From the NCBI GenBank assembly GCA_009695065.1, contig SIBR01000011.1:1-64000 (forward strand): a DNA stretch of 64,000 nt, written 5' to 3'. A program made the translations under genes and the position numbers. Shown here piece after piece: positions 53,056 through 62,152 of this stretch (position 1 is its first letter; every line of letters starts with the position of its first letter). The DNA is from Opitutus sp. (lineage in GTDB: Bacteria > Verrucomicrobiota > Verrucomicrobiae > Opitutales > Opitutaceae). Below the pieces are notes generated by a model. The model was given only the letters and a program-made list of their open reading frames with translations, was not told the origin of the DNA and searched no databases.

Positions 53056-53514
53056 TCAGGCTTTCTTCTGCTTCTTCTGCTTGTATTCCTTATGACCCGC
53101 CTTGGAGGCGGCATCGACGTCATCGATCAGCTTAGCGGCCCCGGCGTTGTCCTTGGCCTTCAGCGCGGCTTCCACCTTGCCGACCTGCGCGATAAGGTTC
53201 TTCAGCCCATCGTGGAAGCCCTCGATGAACTTGGCCTGGTCGGCGGCGGGAACGTCGGCCTTCTTCGCCGGATCGAGCTTCATGCCGGCATTGGCGGCAT
53301 CGCGGATGGTCGCGATGAGCTTGAGCGAGTCGGCGTTCTTTGAGGCGTCACTCACTTGGCCCTTCAGGGCCTTGAGCGCATCGCTCATCTTCGCCATTTG
53401 GTCGCCGAGGGGCGTTTCAAACTGGCGTTTTTGGGCAGGGGCAGGTTGGGCTTGAACGGCGGTCGCAGTGACCAACGCGCAGGTAATCGTAGCTAGCAGT
53501 AGGCGGATTTTCAT
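53056..53514 (-). CDS. Cytochrome b562-like periplasmic four-helix protein (copy 1)
   Basis: A 152-residue protein with a signal peptide (MKIRLLLATITCALVTATAV, cleavage near QAQ). The mature part is helical with LGDQMAKMSDALKALKGQVS, ADSLKLIATIRDAANAGMKL and NAGAAKLIDDVDAASKAGHK. The Met in GDQM and the His in KAGHKEY correspond in position to the haem ligands of E. coli cytochrome b562. No CxxCH is present, so the haem would be bound non-covalently. The lysine-rich tail (KQKKQKKA) is unusual. A paralogue lies directly upstream on the same strand. Confidence 0.8.
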   Translation of the reverse strand: MKIRLLLATITCALVTATAVQAQPAPAQKRQFETPLGDQMAKMSDALKALKGQVSDASKNADSLKLIATIRDAANAGMKLDPAKKADVPAADQAKFIEGFHDGLKNLIAQVGKVEAALKAKDNAGAAKLIDDVDAASKAGHKEYKQKKQKKA

Positions 53515-53601
53515 GGATGGGATAAGGGAGGGCAGAATTGCCGGGGAGACGAAAAAGACGATTTACCCCTCACAGGGCAACCTGATTCGTAACCCGTCAG
53601 G

Positions 53602-53617
53602 ACCCCAATTTTAGGGT
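53602..53617. promoter_or_regulatory. Palindromic element ACCCCAATTTTAGGGT upstream of the copy 1 gene
   Basis: An imperfect palindrome about 90 bp before the start of the 53056-53514 gene. The matching ACCCCAATCATAGGGT lies upstream of the paralogue. Just beyond it a CCCCCTTTTTTT / AAAAGGGGGG hairpin (53630-53659) could also act on transcription. Confidence 0.6.
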
Positions 53618-53723
53618 ATCTAGCGAGCTCCCCCTTTTTTTACAATTCAAAAGGGGGGAATTGACCCGGAATCATCGGCCCAACCGAACTTGGCTCTTGG
53701 GCATAGCCGTCTGAACGACGCAA

Positions 53724-53756
53724 AAAGCGCCGGCGTCCGAAGGACACCGGCGCTTT
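53724..53756 (-). terminator. Rho-independent terminator after the second cytochrome b562-like gene
   Basis: AAAGCGCCGGCGTCC and GGACACCGGCGCTTT pair over 15 bp with one mismatch and a 3-nt loop. A T-run follows on the minus strand. It lies 20 bp past the stop of the 53776-54249 gene. Confidence 0.92.
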
Positions 53757-53775
53757 GGTCTAAATTCAAATCGGG

Positions 53776-54249
53776 TTACTTCTTTTCCCCGTCGGCGGCC
53801 TTCTTCTTCCCCTTCTTCTCCTTTTCCTTCCGGAACTCCTTGTGGCCGTCTTCCTGGACCTGTTTCAGCGTCTTCAGAATATTGGCGGCCTCGTCGTTCT
53901 TGCCGGCCTTGAACGCGGCCTCGAGCTTGTCGAGATCCGCGACAAACGCCTTCATCTTGGCTTGGTAGTCAGCCTTGAACTTGGCCCGATCCGCCGCCGG
54001 CACTTCCTTCATTTTCTTTGGGTCGAGCTTCATCGCCGCTGTCGCGTTGGTGCGAATGATGCCGATTTGCTTGAGGGAGTCGGCGTTCTTGGCCGCATCG
54101 GCGACCTGGCGGCCCAGCTTGCGGTAAGCGCCATTGATTTCATCCATCTTGTCTTCGAGCTCGGTCGAAGTCTCTTTTTCCGCGGCGCGAACGCCCAGCA
54201 CGGCGGCTAGAGCACAAATTAGCGTGAATGACAGTATACGAATTTTCAT
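53776..54249 (-). CDS. Cytochrome b562-like periplasmic four-helix protein (copy 2)
   Basis: A 157-residue paralogue of the 53056 gene with a signal peptide (MKIRILSFTLICALAAVLGV). LEDKMDEINGAYRKLGRQV closely resembles the LEDNMETLND start of cytochrome b562, and EDGHKEFRKEKEKKGKKK supplies the candidate His ligand and a long basic tail. The copies share NADSLK, the KLDPKK-type segment and VPAADRAKF. Each has its own terminator and its own upstream palindrome, so they look like separately transcribed duplicates rather than one operon. The presumed role is periplasmic electron transfer. Confidence 0.8.
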   Translation of the reverse strand: MKIRILSFTLICALAAVLGVRAAEKETSTELEDKMDEINGAYRKLGRQVADAAKNADSLKQIGIIRTNATAAMKLDPKKMKEVPAADRAKFKADYQAKMKAFVADLDKLEAAFKAGKNDEAANILKTLKQVQEDGHKEFRKEKEKKGKKKAADGEKK

Positions 54250-54366
54250 GTTTGGGTTGAGGGGAAGTGACAGACGTGAGGTAAAACGCGCCCGATTGCC
54301 AAGGGCAAACGGATTCGTGTCACCTCCCAGTCATCCCCTTTGACGCCCGCCCGCGACCATAAATTC

Positions 54367-54382
54367 ACCCCAATCATAGGGT
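54367..54382. promoter_or_regulatory. Palindromic element ACCCCAATCATAGGGT upstream of the copy 2 gene
   Basis: It differs from the element at 53602-53617 in two central bases only and lies about 120 bp before the paralogue's start. It is a candidate shared operator or promoter element. Confidence 0.6.
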
Positions 54383-54523
54383 GGCCGACGCCGGGCGCAA
54401 GCTTCCTCACGGGAAATGGCCAGCGCGTAGCGGCAGGCCCAAGCAGTCGGTGCCGGGCTGCGCGCGCCGGCCTTTCGGGCACTTGATCCAAGTCTGGTCG
54501 CGCCAAGACTCCGCGGCGATTAA

Positions 54524-55216
54524 CTAACCGATTTCGATTTGGTCGAGCGCCACATACCCCTGGCCGATGCTCGCGGGCCAGACCGGATAGTCCCTGCCCG
54601 CCCGCAGCCCATGCGGGTCGCCACTGATCGGGCCCATCGGCCGCGGCTTCACCGGAAAGAGCAGCAGGTAGAGGTTGACGTTCACATCCGACAAGATGCG
54701 GTGCAGCGGCGTCCGCCCGTAGTAATCCTCGCGTCCCTGGCGCGATCCCAGGCAGGTCCACTGCGACTCATCGGGGACCAACTGGACCGATTGCTCGGTG
54801 TAGTCCGGCGTGACTTGGAAAGTTTTCCCGGAGTGAACCCAGCCGGTCACCTTGCCGTCCTGCGCCCCTTGAATCAGGATACAGACGCTAGTTCCCGCGG
54901 CCTCCAGTTCCCCCTTGAGACGCACGTTGACCGTCGCGTTCGTGAAATCCCGGGAATAACCCCCGGTGACAAATCGGTTCTCGCCCCCGACCTCCTTCTG
55001 CGTCTCGCCGAACGGGCCTTTCGTTTGCAGACACATCAGCAACTGCAAGTAGCCTCCGCCCGGCGGGGCATGGTTGTAATCGACCCACCACGGAGCGTAC
55101 GACCAAAGGGCGCCATCGTGCACGGGCAGCGCGGCGACCGGCTGGACATTATCGACCACGCGAGCCCAACCGCCGGGACCGTGATCGAAGGTTTCTTTGT
55201 AACGCGCAGTCGCCAT
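54524..55216 (-). CDS. Hypothetical protein (planctomycete/verrucomicrobial family)
   Basis: A 230-residue protein rich in beta-strand patterns with no signal peptide. Notable stretches are WSYAPWWVDYNHAPPGGGYL, LQLLMCLQTKG, GENRFVTGGYSRDFTNATVN, VRLKGELEAAGTSVCILIQG and GRTPLHRILSDVNVNLYLLL, ending GQGYVALDQIEIG. The general look is a jelly-roll with a bound-ligand surface, similar to uncharacterised proteins that I associate with Planctomycetes. No function is assigned. It starts at ATG 55214-55216 and is divergent from the glycosidase-like gene. Confidence 0.7.
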   Translation of the reverse strand: MATARYKETFDHGPGGWARVVDNVQPVAALPVHDGALWSYAPWWVDYNHAPPGGGYLQLLMCLQTKGPFGETQKEVGGENRFVTGGYSRDFTNATVNVRLKGELEAAGTSVCILIQGAQDGKVTGWVHSGKTFQVTPDYTEQSVQLVPDESQWTCLGSRQGREDYYGRTPLHRILSDVNVNLYLLLFPVKPRPMGPISGDPHGLRAGRDYPVWPASIGQGYVALDQIEIG

Positions 55217-55536
55217 GGGTCATACCGTGGCAGCCGCACCCAAAGGTAAGCCAGATCTTTTTGCCACAGATTTCACAGATGCCGGAGGATGGTCTGCGGG
55301 ATCGAAGGGTCGGCGGAAAATCGTTCACTCCTGATCGGCGGAATGCGCTGGCTGGGTTTCAAGTCAAGAGACGATCCGGGGAAGGAGCGGACACGAAAAC
55401 AGAAATTCCGCTGCGCCCGTAGCGGGCCACAAACAAGCGGACACCCCAACCCCGCACGATTGACGCTTGGCGTCGCCTCGATAAACTCATGTTGGATCTT
55501 CCTTGAAAATCCGGTTTCCCGTCCGCAGTAGCCACC
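55217..55536. other. Intergenic region between divergent genes
   Basis: 320 bp. It includes GCCACAGATTTCACAGATG near 55263-55282, a phrase often seen as a dispersed intergenic repeat, but only one copy is here. No gene, tRNA or strong hairpin is seen. Promoters for both neighbours are expected. Confidence 0.4.
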
Positions 55537-57879
55537 ATGAAATTCGAACCTGCCCCCCAGCCTGCGACTGATCTGTTTATGGCATTGCGCCGCCGCGCCG
55601 CCCATCTGCTCGTGATGTTTTTTATCGCGCCGGTAATCCTAGCCCAACCCCCACGGCCCGGCACCGCGGACCAGCCGGCCCGGGGACTCGGTGCCGCCCG
55701 GTCGGCGGCGTCGCAGGCCAAGTGGGATGTCTACATCAGCGCGGGCGACAGCTGGTGGCTCGGCAATAAGTGGCTGCCGATCGACTCGCCCGGCGCCATC
55801 CGCGACTCGGTCCGGATGTGGTCCGAGGTCTTGAACATCAAGCGCGTCTACTGGCGCGGCCAGCAGGAGGAGATGATGATCGATTTCGGTCTGATCCGAA
55901 AAGAGAACCTCGTGTACCACGAATTCTTCGAGGTGTGGGAGCGGCACCTGATGAAGGATCTGCACCTCAATCAGGTCCTCGTGCACGAGGCTCACCAGCG
56001 CGGCATGGAGGTCTACCTCTGGGCGCCCCTGTTCGATTTTGGCGGGCCGGCCGACAGTGGCGGCTGCAAAGAGTATCCCTACTACGGCCAGTTGAACCTC
56101 ACCCTGGCGCATCCCGAATGGATGCCGGTGGACCGCTACGGCACTCATTCGCAGAACGGCCCGATCGAGCTGGCGTATCCCGAAGCGCGAAAGGCGCTGA
56201 TCGAAATGTATCTTCACTACATCGATCGCGACCAGCTCGATGGCATCACGTTCTTCACGTTCGCGGAAAACTACGGCCTGCGATTCGAGGACGAGTTCGG
56301 CTTCAACCAGCCGGTCGTCGATGAGTACCAGCGCCGTTACGGCGTGGATATCCGCACGCAGGAATTCGATCGGTCGCTCTGGCGGTACCTGCGGGGCGAG
56401 TACGTGACCCAGTTTCTCCGCGAGCTGAAAACCGCGCTGCGGGCCCGCGGCAAGAAGGTCGGGGTGCGGCTCAATCCCCGGGAGCCCAATTTCACCGACC
56501 GCTGGAACGTGCCGCAGTATCTGCTCACGGCCGGCCGGATCTATCTGGATTGGGAGCGTTGGGTCCGCGACGGCATCGTGGACGATATTCTCGTCAGCGG
56601 AAACGCCCCCACGGAGCTGCGCTACCGCACGGTCCAGAACGCGCTGCAGACCACGCGCGGGAAACCGGTCAGCGTTTCGGCGCTCACCAGCAATCCCGCG
56701 GACGAGCAATTCAAGCCGTACACGGATCAAGGGATGCGACTGCAGATCTTCGCCACGGACGATGCCTCGTATCTAAAGCTGGTCTATCCCAAACAGGAGG
56801 CCGGTGTTCTTAACGGCCAGGACATCTATGCGGTCATCCGCTTTCTCGCCCAGGTTGCGGAAGGCGAGGCCACGATCGACGCGCGGCAAATCATCGCGCT
56901 GGTGAAGCACGAAAACATTCTCGTGCGCCGCCAGGCGATCCGTGCGGTGGGAAAACTGAAGGATCTGAGCGCAACCCCGACGCTCGAAAATGCTCTAGCG
57001 GATCCCGAGCGGAGCGTCCGGGCCGCCGCGGTGTTCGCTCTGGCCGAGGCGCCCGGTCCGCAAAGTGTCGCGAAGCTAATCGACGTCGTGCGTCGGGTGA
57101 GGGAATTCCAGATCTTCGAGGCGGTCAGCAGCGCGCTCACCTCCGTCGATGCGCGCCACCTGCCGCAAGTTCTCGCGCTGGCCAGCGACCAAGATGTAGT
57201 GATGCGCCGGATGGCGCTGTATGTCCTCGGCGGCCGCGGTGATCGGTTGGGCCTCCCGGCGATGATCGCCGCCTTGGACGACCCCGATCTTTATGTCCGC
57301 TTCCGGGCGGCCCACGGGCTGCAAAGTTTTCGGAACGACCCCAAGGCCGTCGAGGCGCTGCACCGCGCCCTGGCCGATGCGGACGTGGTCGTCCAGAATC
57401 GGGCCGCGGTCTCGCTCCCGATCGCGCTGGTGGAAGGCTGCACGGTCAAACCGCGGTACGGACTCGAGTCGGCCATCAGCATCTTGGAAACGGTCACCGG
57501 GCCGTTGCGTGAGATTCGCTTGAACGCGGCGCAGGAGCGCGCGTTGCAGGCGCTCGTCGGCAAGTTCCGCGAGTTCGGCGATCGCTCGAAGCGGACCGAT
57601 CTCGAGTGGGGCTTCCGGCCCGTGGGCAACGCGATCCTCGCCTTTGGGGCGGACGGCGGCCGGCGCTTGCAGGCGATGATCGACCAAAAGAGCGATCACC
57701 AGCTCGCGAGCCTTGCGTGGCAGGTGCTCAACATCCGGCAGGGCATGGAGAATTTCTGCCTAGTCCCCGGCGCCGACGAGGAAAACGCGCGGATCTACAG
57801 CACGTACCCAACGCGGACGCTCATCACGAAAGAGTCCCCTTCACCGCTGAAGTACGATCCGACCAACAAGGACAAGTGA
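55537..57879 (+). CDS. Secreted TIM-barrel glycosidase-like protein with HEAT repeats
   Basis: A 780-residue protein. The signal sequence ALRRRAAHLLVMFFIAPVIL starts best at the ATG 55579, although ATG 55537 is in frame. Residues 60-450 form a TIM-barrel-like domain of the GHL10 or GH10-like type: WDVYISAGDSWWLGNKWLPI, VLVHEAHQRGMEVYLWAPLF, HPEWMPVDRYGTHSQNGPIE, YPEARKALIEMYLHYIDRDQ, GITFFTFAENYGLRFEDEFG. Candidate acids are the Glu of FAEN and the Asp of YLDWERW. Residues 460-640 are HEAT-like repeats (HENILVRRQAIRAVGKLKDL, DPERSVRAAAVFALAEAPGP, DPDLYVRFRAAHGLQSFRND). The substrate is unknown. Confidence 0.82.
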   Translation: MKFEPAPQPATDLFMALRRRAAHLLVMFFIAPVILAQPPRPGTADQPARGLGAARSAASQAKWDVYISAGDSWWLGNKWLPIDSPGAIRDSVRMWSEVLNIKRVYWRGQQEEMMIDFGLIRKENLVYHEFFEVWERHLMKDLHLNQVLVHEAHQRGMEVYLWAPLFDFGGPADSGGCKEYPYYGQLNLTLAHPEWMPVDRYGTHSQNGPIELAYPEARKALIEMYLHYIDRDQLDGITFFTFAENYGLRFEDEFGFNQPVVDEYQRRYGVDIRTQEFDRSLWRYLRGEYVTQFLRELKTALRARGKKVGVRLNPREPNFTDRWNVPQYLLTAGRIYLDWERWVRDGIVDDILVSGNAPTELRYRTVQNALQTTRGKPVSVSALTSNPADEQFKPYTDQGMRLQIFATDDASYLKLVYPKQEAGVLNGQDIYAVIRFLAQVAEGEATIDARQIIALVKHENILVRRQAIRAVGKLKDLSATPTLENALADPERSVRAAAVFALAEAPGPQSVAKLIDVVRRVREFQIFEAVSSALTSVDARHLPQVLALASDQDVVMRRMALYVLGGRGDRLGLPAMIAALDDPDLYVRFRAAHGLQSFRNDPKAVEALHRALADADVVVQNRAAVSLPIALVEGCTVKPRYGLESAISILETVTGPLREIRLNAAQERALQALVGKFREFGDRSKRTDLEWGFRPVGNAILAFGADGGRRLQAMIDQKSDHQLASLAWQVLNIRQGMENFCLVPGADEENARIYSTYPTRTLITKESPSPLKYDPTNKDK

Positions 57880-58041
57880 CCGCGCGGGCGAAGCTCCGGG
57901 TTGTTGCTTAATCCTTGGATATTGGGACGGGCAAAATCAGGCCCAGCCTGCCGCCGGCCAACCGGAAAGTATAAACGCGCCACCGATGGGTGCGAATTTC
58001 CAGTATGACGCCGTTTCCGGTCCCATCCCTTCAGCCCCGCC

Positions 58042-60285
58042 ATGTCCGAAACCGCCGGCAAAGCCGTCTTTCTCAGCTACGCGTCGCAAGACGTGGCGGC
58101 CGCCCTGCGCATCTGCGCGGCACTGCGGGCGGCAGGCGTAGAGGTTTGGTTCGATCAGGATGCGCTGGTGGGCGGCGATGCGTGGGACCAGAAAATCCGC
58201 GGACAGATCGGCGCATGCGCGCTGTTCATCCCCGTCATTTCGGCCAACACGCAGGAACGGCGCGAGGGCTACTTCCGTCTTGAGTGGCATCTCGCTGAAG
58301 ACCGCATGCGGCTCATTGCCAAAGGCACGCCGTTCATCGTGCCCGTGACCGTGGACGGGACATCCGAACGCGGGGCGCTGGTCCCTGATGCTTCACCGCC
58401 GTGCAGTGGACGAAACCCCCGGAGGCGAGACACCGGCGGCGTTCGTCGCTCGCGTGCAGAAGCTTCTCGGCGGACCGAGCGCGCCGACCGCAACCGCCAC
58501 ATCCGTGGCCCCGCCAGCCGCGGGCGTTGCTCCGGTCACCCGAACCGGTTTGCCCCATTGGGTGGGCGTTGCACTGGGTGCGGGGCTACTCGCCCTGGCC
58601 GCCTCCGGATTTGGCGTCAGCCAAATCCGACGATAAATCCATCGCCGTGCTCCCGTTCACGAACCTGAGCGATGACAAGGACAACACGGCGTTCTTCTCC
58701 GACGGGATGCACGAGGACATCCTCACCACGCTCGCCAACATCCCGGACCTGCGCGTCATCTCGCGCACCTCGGTGATGGAGTATCGCGGCACGACGAAGA
58801 AGATTTCCCAGATCGCCCGCGAGCTGGGTGTCGCCTACATCCTCAAGGGCAACGTCCGCCGCGCCGGCAACCAGATCCGCCTCACCGGGCAGCTCATCCG
58901 CGCGGCCAAGGACGAGCATCTCTGGGCCAAAAGCTACGATCGCGAGCTCACGCCGAAGGAAATCTTCGCGATCCAGGCGGCGCTCGCCACCGAGATCGCG
59001 GGCGCGCTGCAAGCCGCCATCTCGCCGGCCGCGAAGAAACTCGTCGAACGCCGCCCCACGGAAAACCGCGCCGCTTATGATCTCTACCTTCAAGCCCGGA
59101 ACCTACCCCAAACCGGTCGGGCATTGCCGGACCGAGTGCAACTTCTGCAGGAAGCAGTCAAACTCGACCCGAATTTTGCCGAAGCTTGGGGCGATCTCGC
59201 GGACGTTCACGCAACCTTCATCACATATGGCACGGACACCACACCGGAGCGACTCGCGCTGGCTGACGCTGCCATCGCCCGTGCCGTCCGACTGGCGCCC
59301 GACGTGCCCGAGATCATTTACGCCTTCGGACGATATGCTCAAGCTGGTTACCGCGATTACCCTCGCGCCGCAGAGCAGTTCGAGAAAGTCATCCGGCTCC
59401 AGCCGAAGAATTCCGAGGCCGGCCTTAACCTGGCCCGGGTCCAGCGCAGCCAGGGTCTCTGGCTTGAAGCGGTGGCCAACTTCCACAGGGCGGCGGCACT
59501 CGACTCGGGAAACCTGGCCGCATTGCGGGGTCTGCTGCTCGCCGGCCGGCGCTGGGATGAGGCGCTCGCCGTGAAACGGCGAATTAATGCCCGGCATGAG
59601 GGCGATGGGACGGGGGCAGTGGGTATTGGCGCGAATCGTCTTTGCCGCAACCGGCTCGACCAGGGAGTTCGATGACCTGGCGGCCCAGTTGACACCCGCT
59701 GAGCGCGATTCAGGTAACTTCACTGGTGGGCTGAAAGAACGGGCCATGATAAAAAGCGATTTTGCCGAGTGAAAACGGCTCGACGCGCTCCTTCCGATCA
59801 AAGATTCGGGTCGGCAGATCTTTCAACAAGCGGTCGATTCCGCCTTGGTCTACGCTGCTCACGGTGACGTGGTCGGCGCGCGGGCCCGGCTCGGGAGTCA
59901 ACCGGCGACTGTCAGGGCTACTGTCGAACGTGAGCCGACCAATGTCCAGCAATGGGAAGCGTTGGCGCGGATGCAGGCGCTCCTCGGCGAGAAAGCGGCG
60001 GCGCTGCGCGCTAACCGCAAGGCTTCCGAACTCGTGTCCGGGCATGGTGACATCAAGCAAGATCAGTGGCAGCGCTTCAACCTGACGATGATCCATGCCT
60101 TGACGGGCGACAAAGCCAAAGCTGTCGCCGAGGTGCTGCGTGTCCCCTTGGCCCAACCCATTAACAATACCAATCCGATTAGTGTCCACACCCTGCGGGT
60201 CGATCCGGCTTTCGCCAACCTGCGTGGCGACCCGCAGTTCGAGGCGCGGCTCAACGACCCGCAAAACAACGCGCCGTTGTTTTGA
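58042..60285 (+). pseudogene. TIR-TolB-TPR protein gene, second broken copy
   Basis: TIR domain from ATG 58042 (KAVFLSYASQDVAAALRICA, GVEVWFDQDALVGGDAW), then frame changes near 58392 and at the C5 run near 58418. A membrane helix follows (WVGVALGAGLLALAASGFGV), a further shift near 58620, and the TolB-like domain SIAVLPFTNLSDDKDNTAFF, ISRTSVMEYRGTTKKISQIA with TPRs (LVERRPTENRAAYDLYLQAR, PNFAEAWGDLADVHATF). Another shift near 59590 leads to QWVLARIVFAATGSTREFDD, an in-frame TGA at 59770, and the end LRVDPAFANLRGDPQFEARL. It has the same architecture as the gene at 30063, without the inversion. Confidence 0.85.
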
Positions 60286-60433
60286 GTCGAATTGGCGCGT
60301 CCCAAATCAGACTATCGGCGGCAACTCGTCTCGGTGGCGACCAAGCCTCGCTATGACGAACGGATGATCCGTGGCGCGCCGTCGTCGGTCCGCGCTTGCC
60401 TCGCGCGTTCGGGGTAGCGTTCAGCGGGCTGAC

Positions 60434-60464
60434 CCCATGGGTCTACTCCCATGGGTCTACTCCC
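60434..60464. repeat. 15-bp perfect tandem duplication
   Basis: CCCATGGGTCTACT followed by CCCATGGGTCTACTCCC: about two copies of a 14-bp unit, each with a CCCATGGG palindrome. It lies just downstream of the sialidase-like gene end. Confidence 0.7.
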
Positions 60465-60474
60465 GGGCGCGGAT

Positions 60475-61503
60475 TCATCGTTCGTTGATTTTCACCTGCG
60501 CGACGTAGATCGCGGACTTGCCCTCGTGACTGGAATAGTAACTCACCCACATCACGCCGTCGTGCCAGACCAGGCCAGGGTAACTCGTGTCGCCATCGCT
60601 GGGGAATGTGACCAGGGGCGTGAGCCGGCCGTCGGATTCGAGCTGCGCCAGGATCGTGCGCGAGCCGGCGGTCGAACTGGGCTTGGCCCCGCGATAGTCG
60701 CGCGTGCCGACGATCCAGGTGCCACCCGGCAAGCGAACCGCGTTTTGTCCACCGAAGCGGTGGTTGCTCGTTTGCCACGTCCAGGCTTGATACGGTGGAC
60801 GGGAGCGGCCGATGTTGCCCAGGCGGTCGTCGCCCTCGCGGCGCACCAGCGCCAGCATCTCCCCACTGGGCTCGAAACGCAGCGTCGTCTCATTGGGGCG
60901 GCCCAGGACTTCCATTTTCTTTACCCGGGTCCAGGCCACGCCGTCCCGGCTTTGATAAATCGAGAGATACCATTCGGGCCCGGCCGGCGCAGAACTCGCG
61001 GCGGTCGATTCGTACGCCGCGCCATAGGCGACGCCGTCGTGCCACGTCACGCGCCACAGCCATTCGCCCTCGCGGAGGATGCGCTGGGGCGCGCTCCAGG
61101 TGCGGCCGTCCGAGGAGAAGAGCACGCGTGATTGTTTTCCTTTCAGCGTGCGCCCCTCATAGACGGAGCCGCCGCAATTCAGCATCAACTTGCCCGCCGG
61201 CATCACGGTCAACTTCGGGTCCCGCAAATCGATCCCCGTTTCGGTGAGACGCGCGGCCACCTCCCACTTCGCCCCATCAGCGGAGGAGAGGATGCGAATC
61301 GCGCCGTCGCCGCCGACGTGCGCCTCGGATTCCCGAAAGGTGCACCACCACCGGTTTTCCCAGCGGATCAGATCGGTAAACGCATTGTGCGCGCCCTCAT
61401 CCCAGATTTTGTGGACTGCGAGCAGTTCAGCCGTCGGGGTGGCGCGAGCGGCCAACGGCATGAGCCAGGCCAGCGCGGCGAAGAAAAGAGCGGAGCGTTT
61501 CAT
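60475..61503 (-). CDS. Secreted sialidase/BNR-repeat protein
   Basis: A 342-residue protein with a signal peptide (MKRSALFFAALAWLMPLAAR). The six-bladed propeller pattern is visible: HNAFTDLIRWENRWWCTFRE, IRILSSADGAKWEVAARLTE with an Asp-box-like SSADGAKW, VLFSSDGRTWSAPQRILREG (Asp box), WYLSIYQSRDGVAWTRVKKM, and WQTSNHRFGGQNAVRLPGGT. Such proteins hydrolyse sialic acid or related sugars, or only bind them. The catalytic residues of true sialidases cannot be assigned by eye, so the function stays general. The ATG at 61501-61503 begins the signal peptide; the frame reaches 61842. Confidence 0.82.
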   Translation of the reverse strand: MKRSALFFAALAWLMPLAARATPTAELLAVHKIWDEGAHNAFTDLIRWENRWWCTFRESEAHVGGDGAIRILSSADGAKWEVAARLTETGIDLRDPKLTVMPAGKLMLNCGGSVYEGRTLKGKQSRVLFSSDGRTWSAPQRILREGEWLWRVTWHDGVAYGAAYESTAASSAPAGPEWYLSIYQSRDGVAWTRVKKMEVLGRPNETTLRFEPSGEMLALVRREGDDRLGNIGRSRPPYQAWTWQTSNHRFGGQNAVRLPGGTWIVGTRDYRGAKPSSTAGSRTILAQLESDGRLTPLVTFPSDGDTSYPGLVWHDGVMWVSYYSSHEGKSAIYVAQVKINER

Positions 61504-61854
61504 GGTAAGGGCTGGAAGCTGTCTTCGAGCAGAACAGGCGGCTCGCGTGCAGGCGATAGTGTTATAAGGGACCCCCGAAGACCTGATCTTTCGTCCCGCT
61601 CCGAATGAGGGACCATTCGTCGGTGACATTGGCGACGTTGCGTTCGACGCCAAGCGGCCGAAAACTCTCGCCGAGCCGCATGAAAAGTTCCGATGAGCGG
61701 CGTCACCTCCACGCTCGACATACCGGGGTGAAAATCCCGCTACTCGTGAAGATGACAACGGCGCTGTTTCCTGGAAGTTGAGTGCTGGGCGGTCGATCTT
61801 CCGAGCTGAGGCGCGCGTGATCACACCCGAAATGAGATTCACCTCTTAGTTTGG

Positions 61855-61889
61855 CTCTCAACTCTCAACCCTGAACTCTCAACTAAATT
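61855..61889. repeat. Period-7 degenerate tandem tract (E)
   Basis: The 7-mers CTCTCAA, CTCTCAA, CCCTGAA, CTCTCAA, CTAAATT. Same period as the other four tracts, with a different unit. Confidence 0.75.
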
Positions 61890-62029
61890 ATTCCGTCTAA
61901 GCCGTATCCATGCAGTCGAAAGACGTTCCAGGAGTGCCCGGACAGCCCTACACTCTATTGCGTCGTTACGGCTTAGCCGTAACAATTCAGTCGGAGGGCG
62001 TTTTCTCTCCGAAAACGAAGGCACTGAAA

Positions 62030-62101
62030 GGTGGACGGCGACCTCCGGGCGCCGTCTCGGAAGGTGCGCTCGAAGAACGCGCCCGGAGGTCGCGTTCCAC
62101 C
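62030..62101. repeat. Inverted repeat GTGGAxxGCGACCTCCGGGCGC
   Basis: GTGGACGGCGACCTCCGGGC near 62032-62054 is answered by GCGCCCGGAGGTCGCGTTCC then AC near 62081-62103. The arms are about 22 bp with two or three mismatches. The spacer of about 30 bp holds a CGGAAGGTGCGCTCGAAG segment. I see only this copy in the window. Confidence 0.7.
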
Positions 62102-62152
62102 CCAAGCCAACTGCATCGTTACAGCTTAGCTCTCTGCAAAACCCCGACTCGC

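Larger units (their letters stand above)
61504..62152. other. Long intergenic region with several repeat elements
   Basis: About 650 bp. It contains a period-7 tract (61855-61889), a hairpin GTTACGGC-TTA-GCCGTAAC (61976-61992) echoed by TCGTTACAGCTTAGCTC near 62117, and a large inverted repeat (62030-62101). Part of the open frame 61910-62740 on the plus strand is a shadow and not a gene. I see no real gene. Confidence 0.6.
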
